Below are positions 15,723 through 25,347 of a stretch of 64,000 nt of DNA, piece by piece. The notes beneath the pieces were generated by a model that had not been told where the DNA came from, searched no databases, and saw only the letters and a list, made by a program, of their open reading frames with translations. Numbering within the stretch: position 1 is the first letter of the stretch; every line of letters begins with the position of its first letter. The position numbers and the translations under genes are program-made. The DNA lies in NCBI GenBank assembly GCA_041660525.1, contig JBAZWD010000001.1:397778-461777 (forward strand), read 5' to 3'. Origin of the DNA: JABCZS01 sp041660525 (lineage in GTDB: Bacteria > Pseudomonadota > Gammaproteobacteria > JABCZS01).

Positions 15723-18700
15723 ATGCACAGAGATAAGCAGTACTATGTAGCATTATTTGAAAAAACTTTATTGCAATATAAAGTTAATGAACAATATATT
15801 CTCCGCGATTTTTATGAACAACTCAATAGGGTCGTTTCATCAACTTTGGGGGCTATGAGTGGGATTGCTAGTTCAAAACTCACCCCACAAAATGATTCGG
15901 TGACAAGCTTATTTTTAGCAGCTTGGCATTTTGTACCAGTTGCCGGTACTTATATCAATAAAGCCCTCACAATGGCGAGTAACCAATATGAAGAAGCTAA
16001 AGCACAACGTATTAATAGTGTCTTAACCAATTTTGCACATAAAGATGAAACAGCTGATATATTTTGCTATCAAGCAGTTATTTATCACCATTTTCGGATT
16101 TTAAAGAATGAACTTGAACAGGACAATCTAGAAATACTTAGTGCTGAGTTAAAAGCGATTGCATCAGCAGTGATGAATAAATTTTTACCTGAGAAAATTA
16201 AATTATCTCCTGCACGTGAAACATTAATTGAAGAGTTGTTAGTGCAATTAATGGAAGGTTTAAATGCAGCTGTTGATGCCAAAAAAAGTGGGGATTTAGT
16301 ATCAGAGGAATTAGGTAAATATTTAGCTCAGCGATTAATAGTAGTTAATGACGCGCATTTAATTAATTTAGCGTTCAATGGTGAATTTCATCAATTATCT
16401 CAAATTGATCGTTATACTGTTGCATTAGAAGCTTTGCGTTTATCACAATTTGCTTATGAAGATAAAGCATTGATTGAGCCCTATATTCAGCAATGGGGCT
16501 ATGAACTTAAAAAACCAGAATCATTTTTTTATCAATTCGCCAATGGAAATCGTTGTATTCTTTTGGCTAATAATGATACGGTTATATGTGTATTTCGTGG
16601 TTCGTCTAAAAGCTTGGAATTTTCACCTCGTAGTTTTGCAAATATTTTAGAAAGCATGTGGGATTGCAAAGATGGCTTGGGACATCGATTGTCATACCAT
16701 GCTAAATTTCCTCCTAAGCGTTTTATTTTTATTGGACACTCTACAGGTGGTGCGTTAGCGTTGTTAGCATCCACGCGATTTTTTCAACAATACAAACAAC
16801 ACCAAGATAAATTAACAGTATTTACTTTCGGACAGCCGATAGCTACTAAGGCTTTATCTCAAGAATTTACAAAAAATGTATATCGATTTACGCATCCGAA
16901 TGATCCAATTCCAATGATATTGCCAGAGGCATTAGGTTATGTGCATATCGGTTTTGAATACTCATTGCCTGATGTTACACAAATATTTAATTGGGAAGAT
17001 AAATCTTCTGCCGCCGCTCTTTTGGAGATGAACCAAGCATCACATCAATTATTAGCCTATCAAGAGAGATTAACTGAGCACGCAAGAAGTCATAACGATG
17101 CCGCTTTACCTGCTTATATAAACCCCACGGTTACAACTTTGAATACGTTAGAATCATCAAGAAATAATACTCATGATGGGACTATTCACACACAGCCAAT
17201 AAATCAATTATATTACATGTATTTTATTTCACAGAAAATAATACAGGATGTTTATGATGCAGTTTTACCTGATTTTTTAAAAATTGGGCCACGCGTTTCT
17301 CAGACATTTGAATCTTTGGGAAGTATCGTCTTTCGTGAAACTTTTGTTTCACAATCATTGAAATATCAATTAGAAACTTTGCATTCACTTACACAAAAGA
17401 TTATTAAAGAATTATATCAAAGTGGAGGGGTTGGATTTAGTCATCCTATCAAGAACGCACTTGCAAGGCTTGAAAAACACTTAAAATACTATCAATCCTT
17501 AGGGGACATAGGATTGGTAATGGCTGCTGAAAATTTATCTATTTGGCTTAAAGTTGCTGCATGTCAAAAAAAAGATAAAGATGCATTTAAGGATTTGTTT
17601 TCGATAAAAATAGGGGTTAATTATTCAGCAGTATTGAAAAATATTGATGCAATTGTAAAAGATATTTTAGGCGATAGTAATCTTGCTTCTTTATTGCTAA
17701 TTGCGGTATTCCTGAAAATTCCCAATTTTTTAAGAGATGCACAAAGTTTACGATGTGCATTATCAGACCAACCTTTAACTCATTATTTGGCTCAAATTGC
17801 AGTATTGGATTTGTTAGTATCTATTGCTAAAGAAAAAAATGATATTGAGATAGTGTTGTTGGGACAGAATGATGAGATTGATTTAACTTATTGGTTGCAG
17901 AGTCTTCCAGAAGTTTTACCGAATGATAAAAAGTCATATGTTGATGATTATGTCAAACAAATACTTATCCAATTACAGGCCATTCAAGATCACCCGATTT
18001 TGCGTGCATTAATAAAAGGCTATCAAGAAAATACCAGCCCTAAGAATTTATTATTTTTTGCGTTGGATGAAGTAAGCCGCAATGAAGACTTAATACCCGG
18101 TGAACGTCTTCGAGCAATACAGATAAGACACACAGTGAAATTGTTACCTGAAGTTAAAGCAACTTTTCAAGGTTTAGAAGATGAAAATAATACCGTCCAG
18201 CATGCGCAATCGGCTGCTTCTCGTGTTTTAACATATCTCGATTATTTAGAATTAGGAGAGAATGCCCTGTTGACACGAGCACGAGGTTTGGCTAAAAGTT
18301 CTTTTATTAATGCATATCATTTATTAAAAATAAATTTATCAGATTTAAAGACAGAAAATAAAACTGAAATCGACGCTCAATTTATGCAAGTCACCAGCAA
18401 AATCATCTCGATATTATGGGAAGAATTAAACTCAAAAGCTCTGCCATGGGAGAAAAGTTTGATCTATCTAGAAATACTACGTTATGATGAACAGAATATA
18501 ATGGCATTAAATGGATTATTCGAATTAGGTTTAGGCGATGCCCATCATGATTTTGAAAAACATTTACCTCACGTTGGTACAAAGTTAACATCTGAAGATG
18601 CTAAAAAGTATTTAGTAGATCATGATGATGCAGTATTACTCCAAACATCCTTTAATGGCACTTGGGTATTAAATAAAAAAACAATCGAGGCATTTGATAA

Positions 18701-21056
18701 GCGCGCACCCGCTCGCAAAAGCACTCATGCGGTTGCAGAAATAGGGCCATTATATGTTAAAGAGAACCCTGGCTTAGTTGGTCTTGCGTTTGCAGCTTGG
18801 GCATTATCACGTTGGGTATTTTTAGGATTATCAGAGACACCTACAGAGTGGGGATTAATTCCAGTACAACCTGCAAAAATACTACGAAAAGATAAACCAC
18901 CCGTTATAGTACAATTAAGCCCAACAATTAGTGGTGATAATGTACAAGAATTACTGTCTAAAAATCTTGATCCACAAGCACTTAAAACATTATCTCCATT
19001 GCATTTTAGCGCCTTAATGATTATAAACATTATGCTGAATATGAGCGATGCTAGGGATGCGAATTTTGTTCTTAGTTTAAAGCAGTTATTCAGTATAGAT
19101 AATGATTGCGTATTTGTGAGAGATGAAATGCAATCAGGTTTATTTGGGCAACAGATGATCGTTAAAAATCTTGTGTTTTGTTTAGCGCAAATGCAAGAAA
19201 ATGTAGATAAACAAATAGCTCAGCATTTTATTCACTCTTCTTTTGCACCTTTATCGCGCATTCGAGCCTGGTTATTTAGTGTATTTAAATATAATCAAAC
19301 GATTAATAAAATATTCAGCGAAACTGAGCAAAAAGAACTATTCGAGCGGACGAACGAAAATGAACAAGTTGTAGTCTCCGCTTTCTTTGACTCACAAGGT
19401 ATATTACAACCGGCTACTAAATTATTTATGATCTGTGATAATTTAAAAAAATCCTCACTTCAAACGCATCAGGATTTATTTAAAGCGATCCGAAAAAATA
19501 TAGCTCAAGCATACGAAGAAGCATTTATGAAAAATAATACACATACATTATTAGGAAGAATGCAAAGTATAGGTGGGTTAACAGGATTGTCTTTGTCCAC
19601 CACTGGAAAAGTTATTCGGCATAATCTGGGTAAGTCTTTGGGAAATCATAATGATTTTGTGAAAGCTCAACGAAATCCAAGGGAAGTATTACGTTCATTA
19701 CCTGCAATTGAGAAAGATTCAAGTTTATTACGTTTAGTACTTCAAGAAATCGTTAAAGGAGATATGTCATCATTTAGTCGAGAAATTCAAATACAAGAAA
19801 TGGTATTAGAAAATCTAAATGAAAAACACTATAGTCAAAGCAGCTTTACCATTGCTGTGCACCAAATGTTTATTCAAGCTATTTCTCCAAGTATTACTTG
19901 TCTCATATTTAGAGATAATCCATATTTAACAGATGATGATCTTTTGAAACTAGTTTCAAGATTGCCCAATCTTACAGATATTAAATTGATAAATTGTCCT
20001 CGATTAACCGGTTACACTAAAGGATGGACAGGAGAGTATGATTGGTTGACGGAATTCTCAAAGCGCGGAAATATAAAAATAACTATTTGGGAATGTTTAG
20101 GCTTGGAGCCTCGATTATTAGATATTATTCCAGAAATTGCGAAAATCCCAAGTGTTAGCATAGAGTGTGGTGGGATATTATTATTGCTGCGCTTAGTTGC
20201 TGAAGGGGAACAAGATCAGGCTGAAATACTGATTAAAGCTAATCTTCAATTGCTATTTCAGCGAGGAGATGTCACTGATTTATCAAAGAGGAAATTCAAA
20301 AACATTACTGCTTTTCAATATGCAGTTTGGGCATTAGATTGGCATATGTGGACAATGATTTTAAAATATTTGCCACTTAAGGAAGCTAAAGCACAAGCTG
20401 AACAATTGAGTACGGGAGACTGGGTTAAAGAGCATGGTGAAAAAGTAAGCTGGCAGTCACTTATTGATGCTTTAAAACTATATAATGGAAAAATAGCCCA
20501 TGAAAATAAGTATGATTATATTTATAGTTATATTAAATTGCCACAGTTTCTTCTGCCAGTCCATGTGGTTAATCAGTATTGTAGAATTGATCAATCTTTT
20601 CATCCTGTACCATATTTTGACAAGCCAGGTTTACCAAGGACTCGTCAAACCAATATGGGGGAGTGGTTCAAGGTCATTTCAAACCAAGATAATCGTTATG
20701 GGGTGGTAAGAATGAATGAAGAATATGCTATGGCTGTTGAAGCGGTAGTCAAGACGTATGGGACGGTTTACAATGGAATGGGAGCAGAGTATAGATATAC
20801 TGTTAGTCTACCGAATAAAATAGATGAAAAAGCAATGGAAGAGTTACTTTTTTTTTGTAATGTTCAACATAAGAAACTGATTATTTCCTTACAGCAAAAT
20901 ATGGTTCCTGTAGCTAACATCTTTGCACATTGGAATATTGCTTCAAAATCCGAGGATAGCCAAGTTAATAATCAAGTGAAAGCAATGAGAGAGACGTCAC
21001 AAGCTTCGTCCTCAAGAGTAAGTAGTAACCCTGTTGCTTTTGGATTTGTAAACTAA
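15723..21056 (+). CDS. 1777-residue class 3 lipase-domain protein with Legionellales effector-like C-terminus
   Basis: An AGGTGG site six bases before the ATG fixes the start. Residues about 225-425 form a class 3 lipase (alpha/beta-hydrolase) domain: the nucleophile elbow GHSTGG has Ser340, and downstream FTFGQP, an Asp in HPNDPIPM and YVHIGFEY can supply the acid and His. The middle (430-1350) is helical and unknown. Around 1385-1440 is a leucine-rich-repeat-like pair (ITCLIFRDNPYLTDDDLLKL). From about 1490 comes VAEGEQDQAEILI...RGDVTDLS...FKNITAFQYAVWALDWH, a module I recall from ankyrin-type effector-like proteins of Legionella, Coxiella and relatives (from memory). No signal peptide or membrane helix is evident, so a type IV secreted phospholipase is plausible but unproven. 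Confidence 0.85.
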   Translation: MHRDKQYYVALFEKTLLQYKVNEQYILRDFYEQLNRVVSSTLGAMSGIASSKLTPQNDSVTSLFLAAWHFVPVAGTYINKALTMASNQYEEAKAQRINSVLTNFAHKDETADIFCYQAVIYHHFRILKNELEQDNLEILSAELKAIASAVMNKFLPEKIKLSPARETLIEELLVQLMEGLNAAVDAKKSGDLVSEELGKYLAQRLIVVNDAHLINLAFNGEFHQLSQIDRYTVALEALRLSQFAYEDKALIEPYIQQWGYELKKPESFFYQFANGNRCILLANNDTVICVFRGSSKSLEFSPRSFANILESMWDCKDGLGHRLSYHAKFPPKRFIFIGHSTGGALALLASTRFFQQYKQHQDKLTVFTFGQPIATKALSQEFTKNVYRFTHPNDPIPMILPEALGYVHIGFEYSLPDVTQIFNWEDKSSAAALLEMNQASHQLLAYQERLTEHARSHNDAALPAYINPTVTTLNTLESSRNNTHDGTIHTQPINQLYYMYFISQKIIQDVYDAVLPDFLKIGPRVSQTFESLGSIVFRETFVSQSLKYQLETLHSLTQKIIKELYQSGGVGFSHPIKNALARLEKHLKYYQSLGDIGLVMAAENLSIWLKVAACQKKDKDAFKDLFSIKIGVNYSAVLKNIDAIVKDILGDSNLASLLLIAVFLKIPNFLRDAQSLRCALSDQPLTHYLAQIAVLDLLVSIAKEKNDIEIVLLGQNDEIDLTYWLQSLPEVLPNDKKSYVDDYVKQILIQLQAIQDHPILRALIKGYQENTSPKNLLFFALDEVSRNEDLIPGERLRAIQIRHTVKLLPEVKATFQGLEDENNTVQHAQSAASRVLTYLDYLELGENALLTRARGLAKSSFINAYHLLKINLSDLKTENKTEIDAQFMQVTSKIISILWEELNSKALPWEKSLIYLEILRYDEQNIMALNGLFELGLGDAHHDFEKHLPHVGTKLTSEDAKKYLVDHDDAVLLQTSFNGTWVLNKKTIEAFDKRAPARKSTHAVAEIGPLYVKENPGLVGLAFAAWALSRWVFLGLSETPTEWGLIPVQPAKILRKDKPPVIVQLSPTISGDNVQELLSKNLDPQALKTLSPLHFSALMIINIMLNMSDARDANFVLSLKQLFSIDNDCVFVRDEMQSGLFGQQMIVKNLVFCLAQMQENVDKQIAQHFIHSSFAPLSRIRAWLFSVFKYNQTINKIFSETEQKELFERTNENEQVVVSAFFDSQGILQPATKLFMICDNLKKSSLQTHQDLFKAIRKNIAQAYEEAFMKNNTHTLLGRMQSIGGLTGLSLSTTGKVIRHNLGKSLGNHNDFVKAQRNPREVLRSLPAIEKDSSLLRLVLQEIVKGDMSSFSREIQIQEMVLENLNEKHYSQSSFTIAVHQMFIQAISPSITCLIFRDNPYLTDDDLLKLVSRLPNLTDIKLINCPRLTGYTKGWTGEYDWLTEFSKRGNIKITIWECLGLEPRLLDIIPEIAKIPSVSIECGGILLLLRLVAEGEQDQAEILIKANLQLLFQRGDVTDLSKRKFKNITAFQYAVWALDWHMWTMILKYLPLKEAKAQAEQLSTGDWVKEHGEKVSWQSLIDALKLYNGKIAHENKYDYIYSYIKLPQFLLPVHVVNQYCRIDQSFHPVPYFDKPGLPRTRQTNMGEWFKVISNQDNRYGVVRMNEEYAMAVEAVVKTYGTVYNGMGAEYRYTVSLPNKIDEKAMEELLFFCNVQHKKLIISLQQNMVPVANIFAHWNIASKSEDSQVNNQVKAMRETSQASSSRVSSNPVAFGFVN

Positions 21057-21082
21057 CTATAAAATTTGACAAAAAATACCTC

Positions 21083-21111
21083 TTGACGCCTACTAAAATC
21101 CATGTTACTAA
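21083..21111 (+). promoter_or_regulatory. Probable promoter of the leader ORF and coiled-coil membrane protein
   Basis: TTGACG (21083-21088) and TACTAA (21106-21111) are 17 bases apart, downstream of the lipase gene stop. Transcription would begin near 21118, before the small ORF at 21146 and the large gene at 21282. The -10 element is only a partial match. Confidence 0.45.
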
Positions 21112-21145
21112 TTAAAAAATAGGTTTTATTTTCTCAGAGGCAGCA

Positions 21146-21232
21146 ATGTGTAACGTTTTTAATTCACATCACACCCCATTCGGCGCTGCTGCTCGCCCCT
21201 CTATTACCCAACGAATGCGAATGTCTGCTTAA
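21146..21232 (+). CDS. Possible 28-residue leader peptide
   Basis: The ORF starts with ATG at 21146, has an AGAGGC ribosome-binding sequence six bases upstream, and encodes 28 residues, ending SITQRMRMSA before a TAA. It contains a His-His pair and an Arg-rich tail. It lies 49 bases before the large membrane-protein gene, within the predicted transcript, so it could be a regulatory leader peptide or a small protein. I do not recognise it, and chance cannot be excluded at this size. Confidence 0.35.
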   Translation: MCNVFNSHHTPFGAAARPSITQRMRMSA

Positions 21233-21281
21233 TCTTTGATTTTCTAAGCGGCATTTTTGTATTTGTTATGGGGAATTTATT

Positions 21282-23672
21282 TTGGATCAATCACGTCGAC
21301 AACTGTATACACAGCGTGCAGAAAAATATTTAACATTATTTTTGACTCATGTTCAAAGCGCAAAGGAAAAAGAGCTGGCGCAACTTGCAGCTTTGCAGCA
21401 AGTGATTGATGACAAATTAAAACAATTAATTGAAGATCCGCGTACGACCGATATTGTTGATGAACTTAATAAAACAAAAGAAGAATTAAGAGAAATCACA
21501 TCTGAAATAGATCAATTGCTAGGAGTCAAAAAGCAAAATTATTTTGATCTTGAACCCGCAACTCAAATAGCACTTCTCGAAGAAAAAGAAAATCAATACA
21601 ACGAAGATCTCAGAAGCAGCGCCATAAAGGCAGTAGCTTATTTTGATGATGAAAATTTTACACGCGAGCGTAAAACATGGTGGTTCAAAATTTTTGAACC
21701 GCAACCCTTTGTTGCTTTTGACAAAATGAGCAAAAAAGATTGGGAGATTGTTTTAAAATTATCCAAGATTGATCTAGATCCAAATACTGCGGAAACTTTT
21801 CTTAAAAGTGCAGATCAAGAAACCAAAATACGCATTGCTACTGCAGAAATAAAATATAGAGAAGCTTGCGTGCATGTCAAAAAAATTGATTTTCAAACAA
21901 TTGAAGAAGAACTTGTTAAGCAATCTATAGAAAGAACAGGAAAATATTTAAATGATTTAAATGCAGCTGAGTTTGAAAATAATGTAGATCGAAATGAAGA
22001 GAAAAAATGTCCGCTCCTAGATGAGTATAATGCTGCATTAGTTGAAGCAAAAGCACTGCACAATAGAATACGTAATAAAGACAACAATAGTGTGACGCTT
22101 GCGGCTCAATTGGAATCAAACAAAGCAACCTTAAGGGATTTGAAAAATAAAATCCAGCTAAGATCATTTTATGAATTATTAAAAGCAAAAGCCATTGAAG
22201 ATAATAGAAAAAATGATTATTGGTTAAGCCGTTTAGGCAAATCAATGGGCATAGCCTATACGATTACGCAAATCATTATCATGATTTTTCTGGGTGTTTT
22301 AGTTTTATCTGCTTTTGGTACCGCGTCGTGGTTATTAGGCATTGTGATTCCTATTATGATTCTAGGAGTGCCTTCAACTGGATATTCCAATTGGGTATTA
22401 TTTCGTGGTCTTACGCCTAAAACATTAATTACGCTGCGGAATATGTTTTTGATAGCTACAGATGTGTCATTAACTCGAGCACAAAAAAATAAATTACGCC
22501 TAGTATCATTTTTTTGTATTGTGTGCGGCTTTATGGCTTCTTATGCATTTTATGTTTTATTAATAGAAATGACGCCAGCAGCTTTATCGTTGTTAAATTT
22601 AACAGGACTTGCAGTTTTGGCAGCAGGCTTCCCGTGGCTAGTCCCGCTTATTTTGATTGCTGTTGTCTTGCCGATATTTATTAAAGGTGCTGTTGCAGTT
22701 GCGGCATATTTTTTTCGCTCATTGTATGAGCCGACAATAAGAGGCAAGATAAGGGATGATATATACGAATTTTATTTGGCAATGACTGATTATGATGAGC
22801 AAAGCATTAGAAATAAACTTAATACACTAAGAGAAGACGCTCAAAAACACTACGGACAATATTATAAGGGCCAAGCGCTTATAGATAGAGTGAATGAAGC
22901 AGTAGATGAGAGTACGATAGGTATTATTTTAATTAAAAAACTTGAGCGTTTTAAAAACGGAAAATCAGCATCTTCTATTAAATGGCATTCTAGGTTAACA
23001 TTTTTTTTCACATGTATTTTCATGTTTGCTATGTTGCTTGGGATTGTAGTGACGCAGTTTTTAGCGCGCGCTAATTTAGCACAAGCTTTCTCTTGGGCTT
23101 ATGGACTTGCCAATTTTTTAAGTGGTTTCATTTGTGTAATTGCAGGTTTGACGTATATTAACGTGATTATTAGCGGTGGCGCAAAGTGTATTGTTGATTT
23201 GGCTTATGGTGTTACAAAAACCGTAGGCCCAGAAGTAACCGTGGCGGAACAGGCTAAGTTTCAAGGTGTGCGCGCTGGGAATTCAAGCATGAATTCTTTT
23301 GAAGCTGCGGCAGGTTTTATTTTAAAAAGCGCAGAACATATTAAAGATTTTGCTAGTGAAGCGGGCAATATTATAAAATCGGGTTGGGATCTAAGCGTTG
23401 GTGCTTTTTGTACCATTTCAGCAGGTGCAGCATCTTTTTTAACTAATTCAATTCAAGGAAAGCCTACGACATATGAAGAAGATTGGGAAGCATCTGAAGA
23501 AAAATATCAAAGTACTGAAAACTATCATAGGAAATTGAGTTTAGAAAGTGAAGATATAATAGAATTAAAGCCCTTATTATTGACATGCTGGCAAATAGAG
23601 CAGAAGACTAAAAAGCAGTCTTCGGTTATAATACCTTTTTTAACGTCGGAACTATCTTCATGCAGAGTATGA
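21282..23672 (+). CDS. Coiled-coil multi-pass membrane protein, unknown
   Basis: The likely start is a TTG at 21282 with GGGGAAT about seven bases upstream; an ATG at 21268 is out of frame and stops after 22 codons. The 796-residue protein has an Lys/Glu-rich coiled-coil N-terminal part (1-310), then hydrophobic segments at roughly 325-365, 405-430, 435-480 and 570-630, separated by a helical loop (about 485-560). A soluble tail follows. I recognise no family. The layout (long coiled coil plus paired membrane hairpins) resembles integral-membrane effectors of intracellular bacteria, but that is only analogy. The 3' end overlaps metN by 13 bases. Confidence 0.75.
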   Translation: MDQSRRQLYTQRAEKYLTLFLTHVQSAKEKELAQLAALQQVIDDKLKQLIEDPRTTDIVDELNKTKEELREITSEIDQLLGVKKQNYFDLEPATQIALLEEKENQYNEDLRSSAIKAVAYFDDENFTRERKTWWFKIFEPQPFVAFDKMSKKDWEIVLKLSKIDLDPNTAETFLKSADQETKIRIATAEIKYREACVHVKKIDFQTIEEELVKQSIERTGKYLNDLNAAEFENNVDRNEEKKCPLLDEYNAALVEAKALHNRIRNKDNNSVTLAAQLESNKATLRDLKNKIQLRSFYELLKAKAIEDNRKNDYWLSRLGKSMGIAYTITQIIIMIFLGVLVLSAFGTASWLLGIVIPIMILGVPSTGYSNWVLFRGLTPKTLITLRNMFLIATDVSLTRAQKNKLRLVSFFCIVCGFMASYAFYVLLIEMTPAALSLLNLTGLAVLAAGFPWLVPLILIAVVLPIFIKGAVAVAAYFFRSLYEPTIRGKIRDDIYEFYLAMTDYDEQSIRNKLNTLREDAQKHYGQYYKGQALIDRVNEAVDESTIGIILIKKLERFKNGKSASSIKWHSRLTFFFTCIFMFAMLLGIVVTQFLARANLAQAFSWAYGLANFLSGFICVIAGLTYINVIISGGAKCIVDLAYGVTKTVGPEVTVAEQAKFQGVRAGNSSMNSFEAAAGFILKSAEHIKDFASEAGNIIKSGWDLSVGAFCTISAGAASFLTNSIQGKPTTYEEDWEASEEKYQSTENYHRKLSLESEDIIELKPLLLTCWQIEQKTKKQSSVIIPFLTSELSSCRV

Positions 23673-24709
23673 TCCAATTACAAGGCATTAGCAAAACCTA
23701 CATGCACCGCAAAAAGACGCTGCAGGCTTTGTATCCTATTGATCTTAGCGTCCAAAAAGGTGAGATTTTTGGCATTATTGGCCTAAGTGGTGCGGGAAAA
23801 AGTACCTTGCTGCGGATGGTGAATTTATTGGAGTTGCCAACTAGCGGTCGCGTTTATATTGATGGCCAAGAATTAAATGCGCAAAATACTGCGCAGCTGC
23901 GTGGTACTCGTCAGCAAATCGGCATGATTTTTCAGCATTTTAATTTATTAAATTCGCAAACGGTTTTTGAGAATATTGCACTGCCATTAAAATTTGCGCA
24001 TTGGTCTTGCGATAAAATTCAAGCACGTGTGGAAGAATTATTAGAATTAATTGGTTTAACTGATAAGCGTAATGCTTACCCAGGCCAATTAAGCGGTGGA
24101 CAAAAACAGCGGGTGGCCATTGCGCGTGCATTAGCATTATCGCCCAAAATTTTATTATGTGATGAAGCCACCAGCGCGTTAGATCCACACACCACGCAAA
24201 ATATTTTACAATTATTACAAGAAATAAATAAAAAATTAAATTTAACCATTTTATTGATCACCCATGAAATGGATGTGATTAAACATATTTGCCATCATGT
24301 TGCTGTGCTTGATCATGGGCATTTAGTTGAGCAGAGCAGCGTGATTGATTTATTTATTCATCCCCAACATGATGTCACCAAGCGTTTTGTTGAAAGTTAT
24401 ATGGGCTTAACTTTGCCTGAAGATGTGCAATTAAAATTACAAAATAACGCTGATGGACAAGCATTGCCTTTATTGAAATTGGCATTTCGTGGTGAGAGTG
24501 CGCTGCGACCTTTGATTGCAGAGCTCATGACGCATTGTGAAACGGGCGTAAATATTTTATTGGCAAATATGCAAGTGATACAACAAGAGACCATGGGTGT
24601 AACCATTTTAATGTTGCAAAATCCAAATGCAGAGCAATCAGCATTAACATTTTTACAAAATTTAGGCGTGCGCGTGGAGGTGCTGGGTTATGTTAACACT
24701 GTTTATTAA
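23660..24709 (+). CDS. metN: Methionine ABC importer ATP-binding protein MetN
   Basis: MetN powers uptake of D/L-methionine with MetI and MetQ. The 349-residue protein has Walker A GLSGAGKST at 41-49, Q-loop GMIFQHFNLL, signature LSGGQKQR near 144 and Walker B LLCDEATSALD near 165. After about residue 265 it has the NIL domain found in MetN, which senses internal methionine and inhibits transport. The ATG at 23660 is used; the ATG at 23669 (MIQLQGIS) matches the usual family start equally well. It is followed by metI with a 20-base overlap. Confidence 0.95.
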   Translation: MQSMIQLQGISKTYMHRKKTLQALYPIDLSVQKGEIFGIIGLSGAGKSTLLRMVNLLELPTSGRVYIDGQELNAQNTAQLRGTRQQIGMIFQHFNLLNSQTVFENIALPLKFAHWSCDKIQARVEELLELIGLTDKRNAYPGQLSGGQKQRVAIARALALSPKILLCDEATSALDPHTTQNILQLLQEINKKLNLTILLITHEMDVIKHICHHVAVLDHGHLVEQSSVIDLFIHPQHDVTKRFVESYMGLTLPEDVQLKLQNNADGQALPLLKLAFRGESALRPLIAELMTHCETGVNILLANMQVIQQETMGVTILMLQNPNAEQSALTFLQNLGVRVEVLGYVNTVY

Positions 24710-25337
24710 TGCAACACTCGAAACATTGTATATGGTTTTCGCTTCTGGTTTTGTGGCGCTGCTGCTGGGTTTACCATGCGCGATAATATTGTATATGACT
24801 CAAAGTGGACATTTTGCACAACATCCTATTTTTAATCATGCCTTTGGTATGTTTATTAATGCAGTGCGATCCATTCCATTTATCATTTTTATGATTGCAT
24901 TAATTCCTTTGACACGTTTTATCATCGGTACGCCGATTGGTACAACCGCAGCGATAGTGCCTTTAGCATTAGGCGCTGCAGCGTTCTTAGCGCGTGTGCA
25001 TGAAAGTGCTTTAAATGAAGTGCCACGTGGACTTATTGAAGCTGCAATTGCAATGGGTGCAACAAAATTGCAAATTATTTCGCGCGTCTTATTGCCCGAA
25101 GCCATGCCGGGTTTAGTGCGCGGCATGACGATTACATTAATTGTATTAATCGGTTATTCTGCCATGGCAGGTGTAATCGGCGGCGGTGGTTTAGGCAATT
25201 TGGCTTATCAATATGGGTACCAACGTTTTGATACGCAGGTCATGATTATAACCGTGGTTGAATTAATTGTGATGGTACAATTGATCCAATGGTGCGGTGA
25301 TTTTTGGGTGGTGAAAAAATTAAATCATAGTAAATAA
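24690..25337 (+). CDS. metI: Methionine ABC importer permease MetI
   Basis: The 215-residue inner-membrane protein has five or six hydrophobic helices and the EAA loop that contacts MetN (EVPRGLIEAAIAMGATKLQI, roughly 110-130). It starts with ATG at 24690, eight bases after GGAGGT, and overlaps the end of metN. The C-terminal helix block (VIGGGGLGNLAYQYGYQRF) is typical of MetI. It forms the channel of the methionine importer. Confidence 0.95.
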   Translation: MLTLFINATLETLYMVFASGFVALLLGLPCAIILYMTQSGHFAQHPIFNHAFGMFINAVRSIPFIIFMIALIPLTRFIIGTPIGTTAAIVPLALGAAAFLARVHESALNEVPRGLIEAAIAMGATKLQIISRVLLPEAMPGLVRGMTITLIVLIGYSAMAGVIGGGGLGNLAYQYGYQRFDTQVMIITVVELIVMVQLIQWCGDFWVVKKLNHSK

Positions 25338-25347
25338 AGAGGATAGA

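Noticed and set aside
21268..21336. ATG-initiated ORF overlapping the start of the coiled-coil membrane protein
   Set aside because: It is only 22 codons in another frame; the TTG at 21282 with a ribosome-binding sequence explains the locus better.
23603..23641. Hairpin GAAGACT/AGTCTTC followed by a T-run as terminator of the membrane-protein gene
   Set aside because: The T-run begins 12 bases after the stem and the hairpin lies inside the coding sequence just before metN, so it is not a standard intrinsic terminator.
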